Shown here: piece by piece, positions 25,048-36,260 of the stretch
Position numbering within the stretch: the first letter of the stretch is position 1
Layout: the number at the start of each line of letters is the position of its first letter
Assembly (NCBI GenBank): GCA_937967505.1
Contig: CALCJM010000064.1
Coordinates: forward strand, 1 to 64,000
Direction of reading: 5' to 3'
Source: an uncultured Pirellulaceae bacterium
Lineage (GTDB): Bacteria > Planctomycetota > Planctomycetia > Pirellulales > Pirellulaceae
Length of the DNA stretch: 64,000 nucleotides
The notes under the pieces: generated by a model
The model's input: only the letters and a program-made list of their open reading frames with translations
The model's database searches: none
Told to the model about the DNA's origin: nothing
Translations under genes and position numbers: made by a program

Positions 25048-27141
25048 ATGCCGGAAGAAACAAAAACAGTCATGACCGCATCAACTCCCGACTCCGAAGT
25101 TCTCCTTGCCCCCTGGGCAGGGCCGTGCGGTGGTACTCCTCCGTGGCGTTCGGTGAATCCCGAGGCATTCCTAGATGCTGTTACCGCTTCGATCAGACTT
25201 GAAAATGAAGATCTGGCCCGCATCACTGAGCAAGCGGAATCTCCCACCTTCGATAATACGATTGTCGCCATGGAAAAAGCCGGTCGCACGCTGGACCGAT
25301 TGGAGTCAATTTACTATGTCCATACCTCGAATCTGAACCTTGGGCCAATGGCCGATATCGAAGCCACGATTGAACCGGTCTTGAGCGCGCATCGTGATTC
25401 GGTGATGCAAAACCAGGCACTGTTTGAACGCGTTGAATCTGTCTACCAATCCAACGCAGCAAAAGAGCTGGAGCAGGCTAATTTTCGTTTGCTGGAAAAA
25501 GTCTACAAAAACTTTGTCCGTCAAGGAGCACGACTGGACGCCGCTGAGAAAAAATCTCTGTCAAAAATCAATGTCGAACTGGCCAGTCTGTTTACCCGTT
25601 TCAGCCAGAATGTTCTGACGGCCGAACAGAAAACGATCACTATCGACGATGCCTGCCGGCTTCAAGGACTGCCGGCAGCCCTCATTGACTCGATGGAGTC
25701 GGCTGATGAAACAGAGCAACAGTGGCTGGTCGCCAACACGCGTTCGGCCGTCGAACCGGTGCTGACCTATGCTGATGACAGAGTCCTGCGGGAACATGTC
25801 TGGCGAGCGTTCTACGATCGTTGTGATCGGGGTGACAGCCACCATGGAGAGAGTGTGGACAATAACGCGATTGTTTCGGCGATCCTGCGTTTGCGTGCCA
25901 AACGCGCGAAATTGTTGGGCTACGCGACGCACGCGCACTGGCGTCTGGAACCGCAGATGGCTAAAGAACCGGAAAATGCCATGGCGCTGATGACGCGCGT
26001 CTGGCTAGGTGCCGTGGAGACAGCGCGACAGGAAGTTGTCGATATGCAGGCAATCGCCGACAACGAAGGGGGCGATTTTAAAATTGAACCTTGGGACTAC
26101 CGATATTACGCTGAAAAAGTTCGTAAACAAAAATACGACCTGGATCTGGCAGATATTAAGCCCTACCTTCAACTGGAGAAACTCAGAGAAGGCATGATGT
26201 GGACAGCAAGTGAACTTTTTGGCTTCGAATTTCGCGAAACAAAAACAGTCGATGTCTTTCATCCGGATGTTAGAGTCTGGGAGGTTCGCAAACCAAACCA
26301 GGTAGTTGGATTGTGGTATTTTGATCCGTTTGCGAGGGCCGGAAAACGCAGTGGCGCCTGGATGACAAACTACCGCCAGCAGGAAAATATTGATGCGGCA
26401 ATCCTTCCGCTGGTTTCGAATAACTCGAATTTTGTCAAATCGAAACCCGGTGAACCGGTGCTAATCTCGTGGGATGATGCGGTCACGCTGTTTCATGAAT
26501 TTGGTCATGCATTGCACGGCTTGTGCAGTCAATGTCGGTATCCAACTCAGTCGGGGACTTCGGTGGCGCGCGACTTTGTCGAATTTCCATCGCAGCTATT
26601 TGAAAGTTGGTTGGCAACGCCTGAAGTGCTGGCACGTTTCGCCTTGCACCACCAAACCGGTCAGCCCATCCCCCGGGACCTGATCGAAAAAATCGAAGCA
26701 GCCGCCACTTTTAATCAAGGGTTCGCCACGGTCGAGTATCTGGCAAGTGCAATCGTTGATATGAAATTGCATCTGGCTGGGGATGTGGCAATCAATCCGG
26801 AGCAATTTGAAAAACAGACGCTGGCTGAAATCGATATGCCAGCGGAAATTGTGATGCGGCATCGGACGCCGCATTTCAGTCACGTCTTCGCCAGCGATAG
26901 TTATTCTGCTGGCTACTATAGTTACCTGTGGGCTGAAGCGCTGACGGCCGACGCGGCTGAAACGTTCGAGCGGGTTGGGTTTTTTAATGCCGTAACGGCG
27001 GCAGACCTGTTGTCAAAAATTCTCGCGATTGGCGATACAGTGGATCCAGCCGAGGCATTTCACAGCTTTCAAGGCAGGGATGTTGACCCGGGCGCGCTGT
27101 TTCGCAAACGAGGATTCCCATTAAACGCAAGCCTCCCGTAG
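25048..27141 (+). CDS. M3 family oligopeptidase (PrlC/Dcp-like)
   Basis: 697 residues, the normal length for thimet-like oligopeptidases of family M3. The zinc site is FHEFGHALHG near residue 482 (His-Glu-x-x-His), with the third ligand Glu in the downstream segment FVEFPSQLFESW. The C-terminal HVFASDSYSAGYYSYLWAEAL, which includes the His and Tyr that bind the substrate carbonyl, is intact. These enzymes clear short peptides in the cytoplasm. No signal peptide is present. A second in-frame ATG eight codons downstream is an alternative start. The gene is monocistronic as far as can be seen. Confidence 0.92.
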   Translation: MPEETKTVMTASTPDSEVLLAPWAGPCGGTPPWRSVNPEAFLDAVTASIRLENEDLARITEQAESPTFDNTIVAMEKAGRTLDRLESIYYVHTSNLNLGPMADIEATIEPVLSAHRDSVMQNQALFERVESVYQSNAAKELEQANFRLLEKVYKNFVRQGARLDAAEKKSLSKINVELASLFTRFSQNVLTAEQKTITIDDACRLQGLPAALIDSMESADETEQQWLVANTRSAVEPVLTYADDRVLREHVWRAFYDRCDRGDSHHGESVDNNAIVSAILRLRAKRAKLLGYATHAHWRLEPQMAKEPENAMALMTRVWLGAVETARQEVVDMQAIADNEGGDFKIEPWDYRYYAEKVRKQKYDLDLADIKPYLQLEKLREGMMWTASELFGFEFRETKTVDVFHPDVRVWEVRKPNQVVGLWYFDPFARAGKRSGAWMTNYRQQENIDAAILPLVSNNSNFVKSKPGEPVLISWDDAVTLFHEFGHALHGLCSQCRYPTQSGTSVARDFVEFPSQLFESWLATPEVLARFALHHQTGQPIPRDLIEKIEAAATFNQGFATVEYLASAIVDMKLHLAGDVAINPEQFEKQTLAEIDMPAEIVMRHRTPHFSHVFASDSYSAGYYSYLWAEALTADAAETFERVGFFNAVTAADLLSKILAIGDTVDPAEAFHSFQGRDVDPGALFRKRGFPLNASLP

Positions 27142-27429
27142 AGGAAGCGCCCAATGAGATGTGACAGCATCGAATGCTGCCATTGCTGAAATCCCTAGAA
27201 ACCTTACTAACCTGCCTTCGCATACGGGGCAGGACGGATGGCAAAATAGGTAAAATACATTGGTCTTGGAGGTTAGTTGATGACATTTATCTGGCTTATC
27301 ATGGACGAATAATTGGACGAATCTGAATAATCGTTACTTTCGGAATCAAATTGGCTGTATTGACCGCCGATACCTAAACAGCCGGGCTTCCGGTTTTTCT
27401 TCCGAGAGAAGTTTATTGAGGTTTTTCAA

Positions 27430-29322
27430 ATGCGTCAGCTTATCAGCCGTCCGACAGTTTTTCTTGTTATCGGAATTGGCGTTTTCGCGTTGCTGGTTTC
27501 TCGTTTTCGAACGACAGAAGATCAGTCACGCCCTGTGGTTTCACAGCTGGATCCGTTTGAGTCACTTGGAAATCTCTCGGGTAAAAACTTGGCTGTCGCA
27601 AGCCCATCTCCGGTGGAACCCTTGCCGGCTCATGAACCAATGGTGCGCGATGTGATTACGGCCCCGGAAACCTATCTGCAAACGGCGGCAGTACCTTTGC
27701 GTGACGCCCCGGATACTGCAACCGATGCTGATCTTGACGCCGACACTGGTGCTGAAATCACTGCTGTCGTCGATGCCCCCGACGCGCTGGTGGCTCCCGG
27801 TGTGGACATCGAAATTGCGGCGGCTTCAGAGGCGGATTCAGAAGTACTGCTTTCTAATTTAGATGTCGTCGAGGTACCTGTTCCCGTCGTCGATCAGATC
27901 AACCCTGTCGAAGACGATCTGACCGTAATGGAATTCGAAGATGCCATGGACGCTGATGTTGATGTGGCGGAAGAGCGCTATCAACTGGATGATTTTGGTG
28001 CTGAACCCAATCCTAATATCACCCCAATTGTTTTGATGGACGAACCCCAAACTTCCATGCCGGTGGTTAAGTCTGCGGTTCAACCGGCCCGTGCCCAGGT
28101 CAGTGAAACATTCCGCCCCCAAGGCTGGAAGAAAAACCCCTACATTACCGACAGCAAAGACGTGGTCGAGTCAACACCTGCCAAAGCTGCACCGGAGATT
28201 GAAACATCCAGTCTCGAATCAGCGCCCACGCTGGACAACCTTCCCCGCGAGAATCAAGAGGCTTTGATTTCGGCTGCGATGAACGCTTCGGAAGAGGTCT
28301 CAACAGTTGCCAACTTTGAATCACAAACGGCCGCATCGACGGTCAGTTCGATTCCAACCTCCGGTCAGCCTATGCGATCGGTCGTGGCCCCGTCTGGTGA
28401 ATACGCCGACGCGTTGCCGATCGTGATTGGTCTTCCTGACTCGGTTGCTCACAAGGCGGTGCACAACATCGAATATGGCAAATCGTTGTCGCGTCGCGGT
28501 GCCGCCTTTGCCGCCCGGCAGGAGTTTTACTCGTCCTTGCGAATTCTGGCACAGGCTCACGACACCCAGGCTGGAGGCACCGGGTACACGCACGCACTGC
28601 GTGATGGCATTATTGCCCTGAAAGAAGCTGAAGACTTTATTGTCTCTGATACCGAAACACAAATCGGCTTGAGAGTTGCGAATGTGATCGAAGGACATTC
28701 GACAAAAGTGATCTCTCCGGCAGAGGCTGGCGGCATGACCGCGATTGGAGCCATGCAGCGTTATTTCGCTTGGGCCAGCGGGCAGCTTCGGGTCGCCAGT
28801 GGCCAGAACGTGGTCGCCGCCGAAGCGCTTTACTGTCTTGGAAAACTACACACCGTGCAGGCCAAGTTTGGTGCCAATGCGACGAAGCTGGACATTGCCA
28901 AAGCCATTGTTTTTCACCAGGCAGCTATGGCAGCCGACAGTTCCAACTTCCGATCCGCCAATGAACTGGGTGTGTTGATGGCCAACAGCGGTCGATTGCA
29001 GGAATCGCAACTCATGCTCAAGCGTAGCTTGCAGATTCGTCAGCTTCCACAAGCCTGGCAGAACCTGGCCGTGATCCACCAACGGTCAGGCCAGCATCGT
29101 TTGGCTCAACTGGCCCATCAGGAATCACTGATTTCATCACGGCAACAGACCGCCAGCATGGCCAGCAACACCATTCGCTGGGTGGAACCGGGGGCGTTCA
29201 ACCAGGGGACTCCACTGCAAATGCGTCAGCAAACTGCTGACCATCGCCAGGCACAGCCGCCAGTACCGCAACCACAAACGAATAAACCTACCATCGGTCA
29301 GCGACTGAAAAGCATTTTCTGA
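27430..29322 (+). CDS. membrane-anchored acidic protein with C-terminal TPR region
   Basis: 630 residues with an N-terminal signal anchor (TVFLVIGIGVFALLVSRF). A disordered acidic region rich in Asp, Val, Ala and Pro runs to about 330. The helical C-terminal part has TPR-like segments (AEALYCLGKLHTVQAKFG, AIVFHQAAMAADSSNFRSANELGVLMANSGR, QNLAVIHQRSGQHRLAQLAHQES). The tail is Gln/Pro-rich. GAGG stands 8 bp before the ATG. It is followed at 93 bp by the Wza-type export gene in the same direction, so a role as an envelope partner in polysaccharide export or assembly is likely but inferred only from position. Confidence 0.72.
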   Translation: MRQLISRPTVFLVIGIGVFALLVSRFRTTEDQSRPVVSQLDPFESLGNLSGKNLAVASPSPVEPLPAHEPMVRDVITAPETYLQTAAVPLRDAPDTATDADLDADTGAEITAVVDAPDALVAPGVDIEIAAASEADSEVLLSNLDVVEVPVPVVDQINPVEDDLTVMEFEDAMDADVDVAEERYQLDDFGAEPNPNITPIVLMDEPQTSMPVVKSAVQPARAQVSETFRPQGWKKNPYITDSKDVVESTPAKAAPEIETSSLESAPTLDNLPRENQEALISAAMNASEEVSTVANFESQTAASTVSSIPTSGQPMRSVVAPSGEYADALPIVIGLPDSVAHKAVHNIEYGKSLSRRGAAFAARQEFYSSLRILAQAHDTQAGGTGYTHALRDGIIALKEAEDFIVSDTETQIGLRVANVIEGHSTKVISPAEAGGMTAIGAMQRYFAWASGQLRVASGQNVVAAEALYCLGKLHTVQAKFGANATKLDIAKAIVFHQAAMAADSSNFRSANELGVLMANSGRLQESQLMLKRSLQIRQLPQAWQNLAVIHQRSGQHRLAQLAHQESLISSRQQTASMASNTIRWVEPGAFNQGTPLQMRQQTADHRQAQPPVPQPQTNKPTIGQRLKSIF

Positions 29323-29415
29323 ATCTGGTTCCGATCGAGACCAAACTGTTTTTACCTGAATTCCTGATTCCAACACTGACTTCAACGTCTGATTTTTTTC
29401 GAAGGCATCGATGCC

Positions 29416-30852
29416 ATGAACAAAAACCCTCTCAACCGATTTCTATTTGGAAGCGCTGCTCTGATCGCCACGGGGATCGGCTGCTTCGCGGTAATCGACG
29501 GAACACCGGCGGACCACTCTCCCACCAGCCCCGTCATTCAGGCCAGCAGCACAGAACCGCTGGGCGGTACCGCTGGAGGATCCATGGTCAGCCAAGCGGT
29601 CTTTAATGACCTAGGTGAATTCCGACAGGACGGAGAAGTTATCCGCGACAGCAATATCCGTCTGTGCCAAGGGTACGATACCGGTTGTTCGACGTGCGGT
29701 GGCGGTGGAGGTTGCGCATGCCACCAATCGGCTCAGCCACAGGTGGCCGTTGCCAGCCATGCGGGTGGATTCGGTAACACCAACCAGCCCTACAAATCGA
29801 ATGCGGTCAAGCATTTTGCCGGCGTCAACGAGCACACACGCGGCGCGCGTGGTGGCGAACCCAGATGGCGACATGCCCAAATGGTACCATGGGAAGCGTT
29901 CGCCTACGGCGAATACATTGGTCCGCATCGGCACCCGCACGTTTCGGAGTACCGCCTGCGTGTCGATGACCAGCTGGAATTTGTCTACATCCTGACTCGG
30001 GAGAAATCAACAGAACCGTACCGGTTCTACGTGGGCGACACCATTTCCATTTCCTCCGCGATCGACTCCAGCATCAATGTTCCGACCATCGCCGTGCAAA
30101 ACGACGGTGCGGTATCGTTGACGCTGATTGGGCAGGTGCGTGTGGCGGGAAAGACGATCAATGATCTTCAACGTGAATTAAATGACCGCTATTCCAAGTA
30201 TTTCCAGAATCCATCGATTGTTGTGCAGGTGATTCAGGGCGACACGCCACTGCAAGACTTGCTCAATTCGGTCGATGCCCGTGCGGGACAAGGCGGCCAG
30301 TCGCGGCAGGCCACCGTGTCTCCCGATGGTACGGTTCAACTGCCTCTGATTGGAAGTGTCCCCGCCATTGGACTTTCTCTGGAAGAAATCGAACGCGAGG
30401 TGAATGCCCGGTACCGTATGAAGCTGGCAGGGATTTCGGTGACTCCTGTTTTGACCGAACGTGCCCCGCGATTTATCTATGTGGTTGGCGAAGTCGATAC
30501 TCCGGGGCGATTTGAATTGACAGGCCCAACCACGGCAATGCAGGCCATTGCCCTGGCTGGTGGGCAAAACGTGGGGGGAAATCTGCGGCAGATCATTGTT
30601 TTCCGGCGCGATCAAAACTGGCGTTTAACCGCCACCAAGCTTGACTTGGCCGGTGCGATTTACGGGAAGCGTCCCTACCCTTCTGACGAGATTTGGCTGC
30701 GAGACTCGGATATCGTGCTGATTCCCAAGAAGCCGATCCAGCGGTTCTCCGATCAGATCAACCTGTATCTGGCAACCACGCTTTATACAATTTTTCCGCA
30801 ACAGGGTGTCGCGTTTAACTTCGACAACTTCACCAATCTTGGAAGTCAGTAA
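29416..30852 (+). CDS. Wza-family polysaccharide export protein with SLBB repeats
   Basis: 478 residues. The N-terminal hydrophobic segment (FLFGSAALIATGIGCFAVI) could be a lipoprotein or ordinary signal. A Cys/Gly-rich stretch follows (STCGGGGGCACHQ), which is unusual for the family. The Poly_export domain begins near HPHVSEYRLRVDDQLEFVYI. Two further modules end in SLBB segments (PRFIYVVGEVDTPGRFELTGPTT). Family members form the outer-membrane channel or periplasmic sleeve for capsule or exopolysaccharide. No Wzc kinase, flippase or glycosyltransferase is in the window, so only the export piece is here. An intrinsic terminator 49 bp after the stop ends the unit with the TPR gene. Confidence 0.88.
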   Translation: MNKNPLNRFLFGSAALIATGIGCFAVIDGTPADHSPTSPVIQASSTEPLGGTAGGSMVSQAVFNDLGEFRQDGEVIRDSNIRLCQGYDTGCSTCGGGGGCACHQSAQPQVAVASHAGGFGNTNQPYKSNAVKHFAGVNEHTRGARGGEPRWRHAQMVPWEAFAYGEYIGPHRHPHVSEYRLRVDDQLEFVYILTREKSTEPYRFYVGDTISISSAIDSSINVPTIAVQNDGAVSLTLIGQVRVAGKTINDLQRELNDRYSKYFQNPSIVVQVIQGDTPLQDLLNSVDARAGQGGQSRQATVSPDGTVQLPLIGSVPAIGLSLEEIEREVNARYRMKLAGISVTPVLTERAPRFIYVVGEVDTPGRFELTGPTTAMQAIALAGGQNVGGNLRQIIVFRRDQNWRLTATKLDLAGAIYGKRPYPSDEIWLRDSDIVLIPKKPIQRFSDQINLYLATTLYTIFPQQGVAFNFDNFTNLGSQ

Positions 30853-30900
30853 AACCGCGCGTGTCGGGAAATCCCGCCATCAAATTTGTAAAATTTTAGA

Positions 30901-30932
30901 AGCCGCTGAATTCCCGGAGTTCAGCGGCTTTT
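30901..30932 (+). terminator. intrinsic terminator after the polysaccharide export gene
   Basis: AGCCGCTGAA-9 nt-TTCAGCGGCT is a perfect 10-bp stem followed by TTT. It lies 49 bp after the stop and closes the TPR/Wza unit. Confidence 0.85.
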
Positions 30933-31211
30933 ACTGTTCCCGCAGGTAGGAATGCCGTGACAAAGGGGCACCATTTGCCATCGATCAGTCAGGAATAAAT
31001 TTGCATTGCAGATCAGTTATCTCCATAATGACCGGGGTCTGTTCGGGAAATGGAATGATCGTCAATATCGATGAATCCGGACACTCTTCTTTTCTTCAGG
31101 TGACAGGATGTCGCCGGGAATTTCGCCAGTGGTTTGGGTTGCTGTACGCCCCGGTTTGTTTTCAGGTCAATGCAGTTGAACTCGGGCTCGTCCTCTAGTT
31201 TCGAGGCAGAA

Positions 31212-32207
31212 ATGGATCTTGGTCAGTTACGGTATTTCAGCAAGATTGTAGAACATCGGAGTTTTACAAAAGCAGCACGTGATTGCTCCGTGTCGCAACC
31301 GGCACTAAGCCAGCAAATTGGCAAACTGGAAAAAGAATTGGGGCAGCCCCTGTTCGAACGGCAGGGACGCTCGATCCGGCTCACACCCGCCGGGCAGCTA
31401 TTGCATGTCCAAGCGGATAAAATTCTGCGACTGGCCGATGATGCCAAAAAGCAAATCACCGACGACGGAGAAACGGGACGTATTTGCATTTCCGCGATTC
31501 CGACGGTCGCACCGTACCTGATACCTGCGATTCTAAAAAGTCTCAAGGACCAGTTCTCTAGGGCGAATTTCATTATCAGTGAGGATACCACCGAGGAACT
31601 TCTGAAACGATGCTCCAATGGTGATGTCGATGTTGGTATTCTGGCACTTCCTGCCAGTGCAAAATACCTGACGATCGAATCGATGTTCGAAGAAGAATTG
31701 ATGCTGGCCGTTTCAGCAGCCAATCCCCTGTGCAAGAAAACACAATTGGTCGCAGACGACCTGAAAGATGAACCGTTTGTGCTGTTGCGGGACACGCATT
31801 GCCTGGTTGATTCGATTGAGTCCTTTTGTAACGGGAACAGCTTTCAACCCGTCGCCACATCGCGCATTGACCAGTTAATCACCGTTCAGCATCTGGTTGC
31901 TCTCGATCACGGGATTTCATTTGTACCCAAAATGGCATCGGCCATCGACCTGGACGGGAAGATTGTCTATCGTAGCATGAGCGAAGACCAACCGTCCCGC
32001 AACATCGCGTTGTGTTGGAATCCGTATCGCTATCAAAGTCGATTGCTGGCCAGATTCATCGACGCGGTCAAAGAACTTTGCCAGTCAAGTATTGCTCAAC
32101 AGCAACATGCGATTCCGCAAGATGCCATTCTCCGAAACGATGTGGTGAGCATGAATGCTGTACCGCTGTCGTCAAATGCCAAAAGTGTTCGCGGGACAAC
32201 GCGCTAG
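31212..32207 (+). CDS. oxyR: OxyR-type LysR-family peroxide sensor
   Basis: About 331 residues from the ATG at 31212; the ORF-track start is 26 codons too early. The N-terminal winged helix-turn-helix is typical LysR: LGQLRYFSKIVEHRSFTKAARDCSVSQPALSQQIGKLEKELG. In the effector domain, HCLVDSIESFC matches HCLRDQAMGFC of E. coli OxyR. It places Cys 197 and Cys 206 at the positions of the redox pair Cys199/Cys208, and GISFVP follows as expected. It should therefore sense H2O2 by disulfide formation. No catalase or peroxiredoxin gene is adjacent. The last ~30 residues are family-atypical. Confidence 0.86.
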   Translation: MDLGQLRYFSKIVEHRSFTKAARDCSVSQPALSQQIGKLEKELGQPLFERQGRSIRLTPAGQLLHVQADKILRLADDAKKQITDDGETGRICISAIPTVAPYLIPAILKSLKDQFSRANFIISEDTTEELLKRCSNGDVDVGILALPASAKYLTIESMFEEELMLAVSAANPLCKKTQLVADDLKDEPFVLLRDTHCLVDSIESFCNGNSFQPVATSRIDQLITVQHLVALDHGISFVPKMASAIDLDGKIVYRSMSEDQPSRNIALCWNPYRYQSRLLARFIDAVKELCQSSIAQQQHAIPQDAILRNDVVSMNAVPLSSNAKSVRGTTR

Positions 32208-32339
32208 AAAAGGGGCGTTGCGTCAAAAAAGTTCGCCACATCAAAGTTGATTGCGTTAGCGGATCGCGATCCTGCTGCAGAGCGGTCGGAGGCCGTTCAA
32301 AGCAAACCTTCCGAAACTGCGAGAGATCTGTAACTCAGG

Positions 32340-33878
32340 CTATCGCCGGTCCAGCAGCAGGCCTGCTTCCTGTTCAAATTCATCGACCGGAACGTTAACG
32401 CGCGAGACGATTCCTTCGTGATTTAACATCAATAAATAGGGCACGCGCGTCACCGGGAAACGGTCGAGTAAAACCGGTCTCTCGTTGATGTTCCAGTCGC
32501 AAAATATGGTTGCCGATTGACTTCCATCGCGCCGGGTGACTTCGGAGGCATTCAACGGCGCGGTCGGGACGGCGATCGCTCTGATGGGGGCCGAGTTTTC
32601 CGCGTAATGCGAGCCCACCTGGTGAAAACGATTAAGATAGTCGAGCGATGAAGGGTCGTTTCTGATGGCGTAAAAAAGAATCATCACCACACGTTTGTCA
32701 AAATCGCTCTCTTTAACCGGTGTTCCCATCCGGTCTACGCCGGCAAGTGACAGTTTTTTTCCGATCAGGTCCAGTCGCTGAAGGCCTTTTACACCAAAGG
32801 TTTTCAGCGTCGCTCCTGCCTTTTCTCCCGGACGTCGTTCCCCGCATTGGATCATCGTCTGGTAGATGTTCCTGGCAGGTGCAGGATCGCGCTGGCCCTC
32901 AAACCAGTTGGCGATCCGGTTTACCTCGGTAATGACCACCTCACCGGTGTCATCGCGCTCCAGCAATTCGATCGATTGTTTCTCAAGTTCGCGTTGGCCA
33001 GCCCTGCCGTTGGCGTAGCGGTTTACATAGAGATCTTTGTAGTTGGCCTTGATCAAATAGTACCGGTTTAAAAAGTAACCAAAAAGTTCAGCCGCCGGAT
33101 GGTCCTTGCCCGGTGCAGACCGCAGCAGGTCCTCCCCTAACTGTTTGGCCGTTTCGACATCGTTCTCGATGCACGCGTCGAATTGACGGCGAACCGATCC
33201 CAGTACAATTTCATCTGCCGGAAATCGTTCCAGCACGTCTTCCAGAGCCACCGTGAATTCAGATGGCTCAATGCTGCCTGACACGACCTCGAACAGGACA
33301 TAGATCAACCGGCAGATATGTGCTTCGCGGTAAATTTCGGCATTGGTATCGTTCAGATACCGTTGGAAGCATAACTTGAAGTTTTCAAGGTTCGATTGCG
33401 AGGGAATCTTGCCCAGCGCATGCAAGCCGTAGAGCGATTTACGGTTGCGCAGCAAGGCAAGGGTGGCAAACTCCTTGGCTTCGCGTGTCGCATCGGACTC
33501 GATAATCCGCGTGGTGACCCGAATCTGTTGCTTCAACAAATACGCTTTGGAGGTGTCGTTCGTCGTCTTTTTGATTTCGATGCGCTGTGCGCTGAGTCTT
33601 TCAAGCAGTGAATCGGGAGTCGCATATTTGAGAAAGGATTCAAACTCGGTCGCCGGTACGGCCTCGTCCACTCGCGCGCTGGTTTGTGGGCGTGGCTTAG
33701 GTTTGGGCAAATCCATAAACAGCACGCTGTAGCCCCACATCAGTGTTGCGAGGGTGGTGGTCATTCCGGCGACCAGAGCAATGAAGCTGCCCCTACCTCC
33801 TTCAGAGGCATTTTTACCAAACCCGGGTTGCGACCTGCGTTTTTTATGCTTGGAACTCCGTCGTTTTTTGTGACTCAT
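32340..33878 (-). CDS. membrane-anchored protein with a thioredoxin-like C-terminal domain lacking CxxC
   Basis: About 512 residues from the ATG at 33878. A very basic cytoplasmic N-terminus (MSHKKRRSSKHKKRRSQ) precedes one membrane segment (FIALVAGMTTTLATLMWGYSVLF). A long helical region of TPR/HEAT type follows. The C-terminal ~130 residues resemble a TlpA/redoxin fold (GTPVKESDFDKRVVMILFYAIR, later SATIFCDWN and RFPVTRVPYLLMLNHEGIVSRVNV). The usual Cys-x-x-Cys is absent, so a thiol-disulfide activity is doubtful. Proteins of this build are common in planctomycetes, with unknown roles. It converges on oxyR. Confidence 0.68.
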   Translation of the reverse strand: MSHKKRRSSKHKKRRSQPGFGKNASEGGRGSFIALVAGMTTTLATLMWGYSVLFMDLPKPKPRPQTSARVDEAVPATEFESFLKYATPDSLLERLSAQRIEIKKTTNDTSKAYLLKQQIRVTTRIIESDATREAKEFATLALLRNRKSLYGLHALGKIPSQSNLENFKLCFQRYLNDTNAEIYREAHICRLIYVLFEVVSGSIEPSEFTVALEDVLERFPADEIVLGSVRRQFDACIENDVETAKQLGEDLLRSAPGKDHPAAELFGYFLNRYYLIKANYKDLYVNRYANGRAGQRELEKQSIELLERDDTGEVVITEVNRIANWFEGQRDPAPARNIYQTMIQCGERRPGEKAGATLKTFGVKGLQRLDLIGKKLSLAGVDRMGTPVKESDFDKRVVMILFYAIRNDPSSLDYLNRFHQVGSHYAENSAPIRAIAVPTAPLNASEVTRRDGSQSATIFCDWNINERPVLLDRFPVTRVPYLLMLNHEGIVSRVNVPVDEFEQEAGLLLDRR

Positions 33879-33979
33879 CGTTATTGAAACACCTGACGAA
33901 AATCGAAAATACGACGCACCCGGGGGCTTTGGCAAATATGCCCGTCACAAACGGTAAGACACGCCACAAGATCGGCTAT

Positions 33980-34432
33980 CTAGGGAAGCTCAATCGTCGG
34001 ACCGTCCGACGCACCGGCGGCGTTTGCCTCGCCATCGCCATCAGGAGACTGGGCTGACATCTGCACATAGGCCATGCGGAACTGATGCAGGCTTTCGGTC
34101 AACATCCGGGTTTCTTCATCATCCAGATTGCCTTTCGTCTTTTCCTCCAACACACCAAGCAAATCAATGAAGTGTTTGGCCATTGCCAAGTCAACCGGCG
34201 GCTGTTGACCCGCAGGGTCGGGTAAAAACCCCATCGCCATCATGACTTGAGAACTGAGCATGGAGATCAGAAATGGCATTGAGGCGGGAGGGATTTCGCC
34301 CTGTTGTCCCGGATCCCCGGCGACCGGGTCTTCTGGACCGGTCGTCTCCTGCTCGCGCAGTAACTCCTTCTCCTTCTGAACCTGATCTTTCCAGTCTTCG
34401 TCAACAATGATTTTGGGTTCTTCGTCGCTCAT
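33980..34432 (-). CDS. DUF1844 protein
   Basis: About 150 residues from the ATG at 34432. It starts MSDEEPKIIVDEDWKDQVQKEK and then has the DUF1844 core: PPASMPFLISMLSSQVMMAMGFLPDP, DLAMAKHFIDLLGVLEEKTKGNLDDEE and MLTESLHQFRMAYVQM. The family is small, soluble and of unknown function, and is frequent in planctomycetes, deltaproteobacteria and acidobacteria. The C-terminus is Ala/Gly/Asp-rich. It lies 121 bp downstream of pyrG on the same strand and may share its transcript. Confidence 0.87.
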   Translation of the reverse strand: MSDEEPKIIVDEDWKDQVQKEKELLREQETTGPEDPVAGDPGQQGEIPPASMPFLISMLSSQVMMAMGFLPDPAGQQPPVDLAMAKHFIDLLGVLEEKTKGNLDDEETRMLTESLHQFRMAYVQMSAQSPDGDGEANAAGASDGPTIELP

Positions 34433-34553
34433 GGCAATGCGTTTCTCTTTTGTATTGGAGATGGACCGACAGGAAATCTGCCGGGCGTTTTTCAAATTGA
34501 TAAAAGCGGTGCCTTCGGTAACGCTGTAACACGTTTACTGTTGCACCGGAGAA

Positions 34554-36260
<1,707 letters not shown>

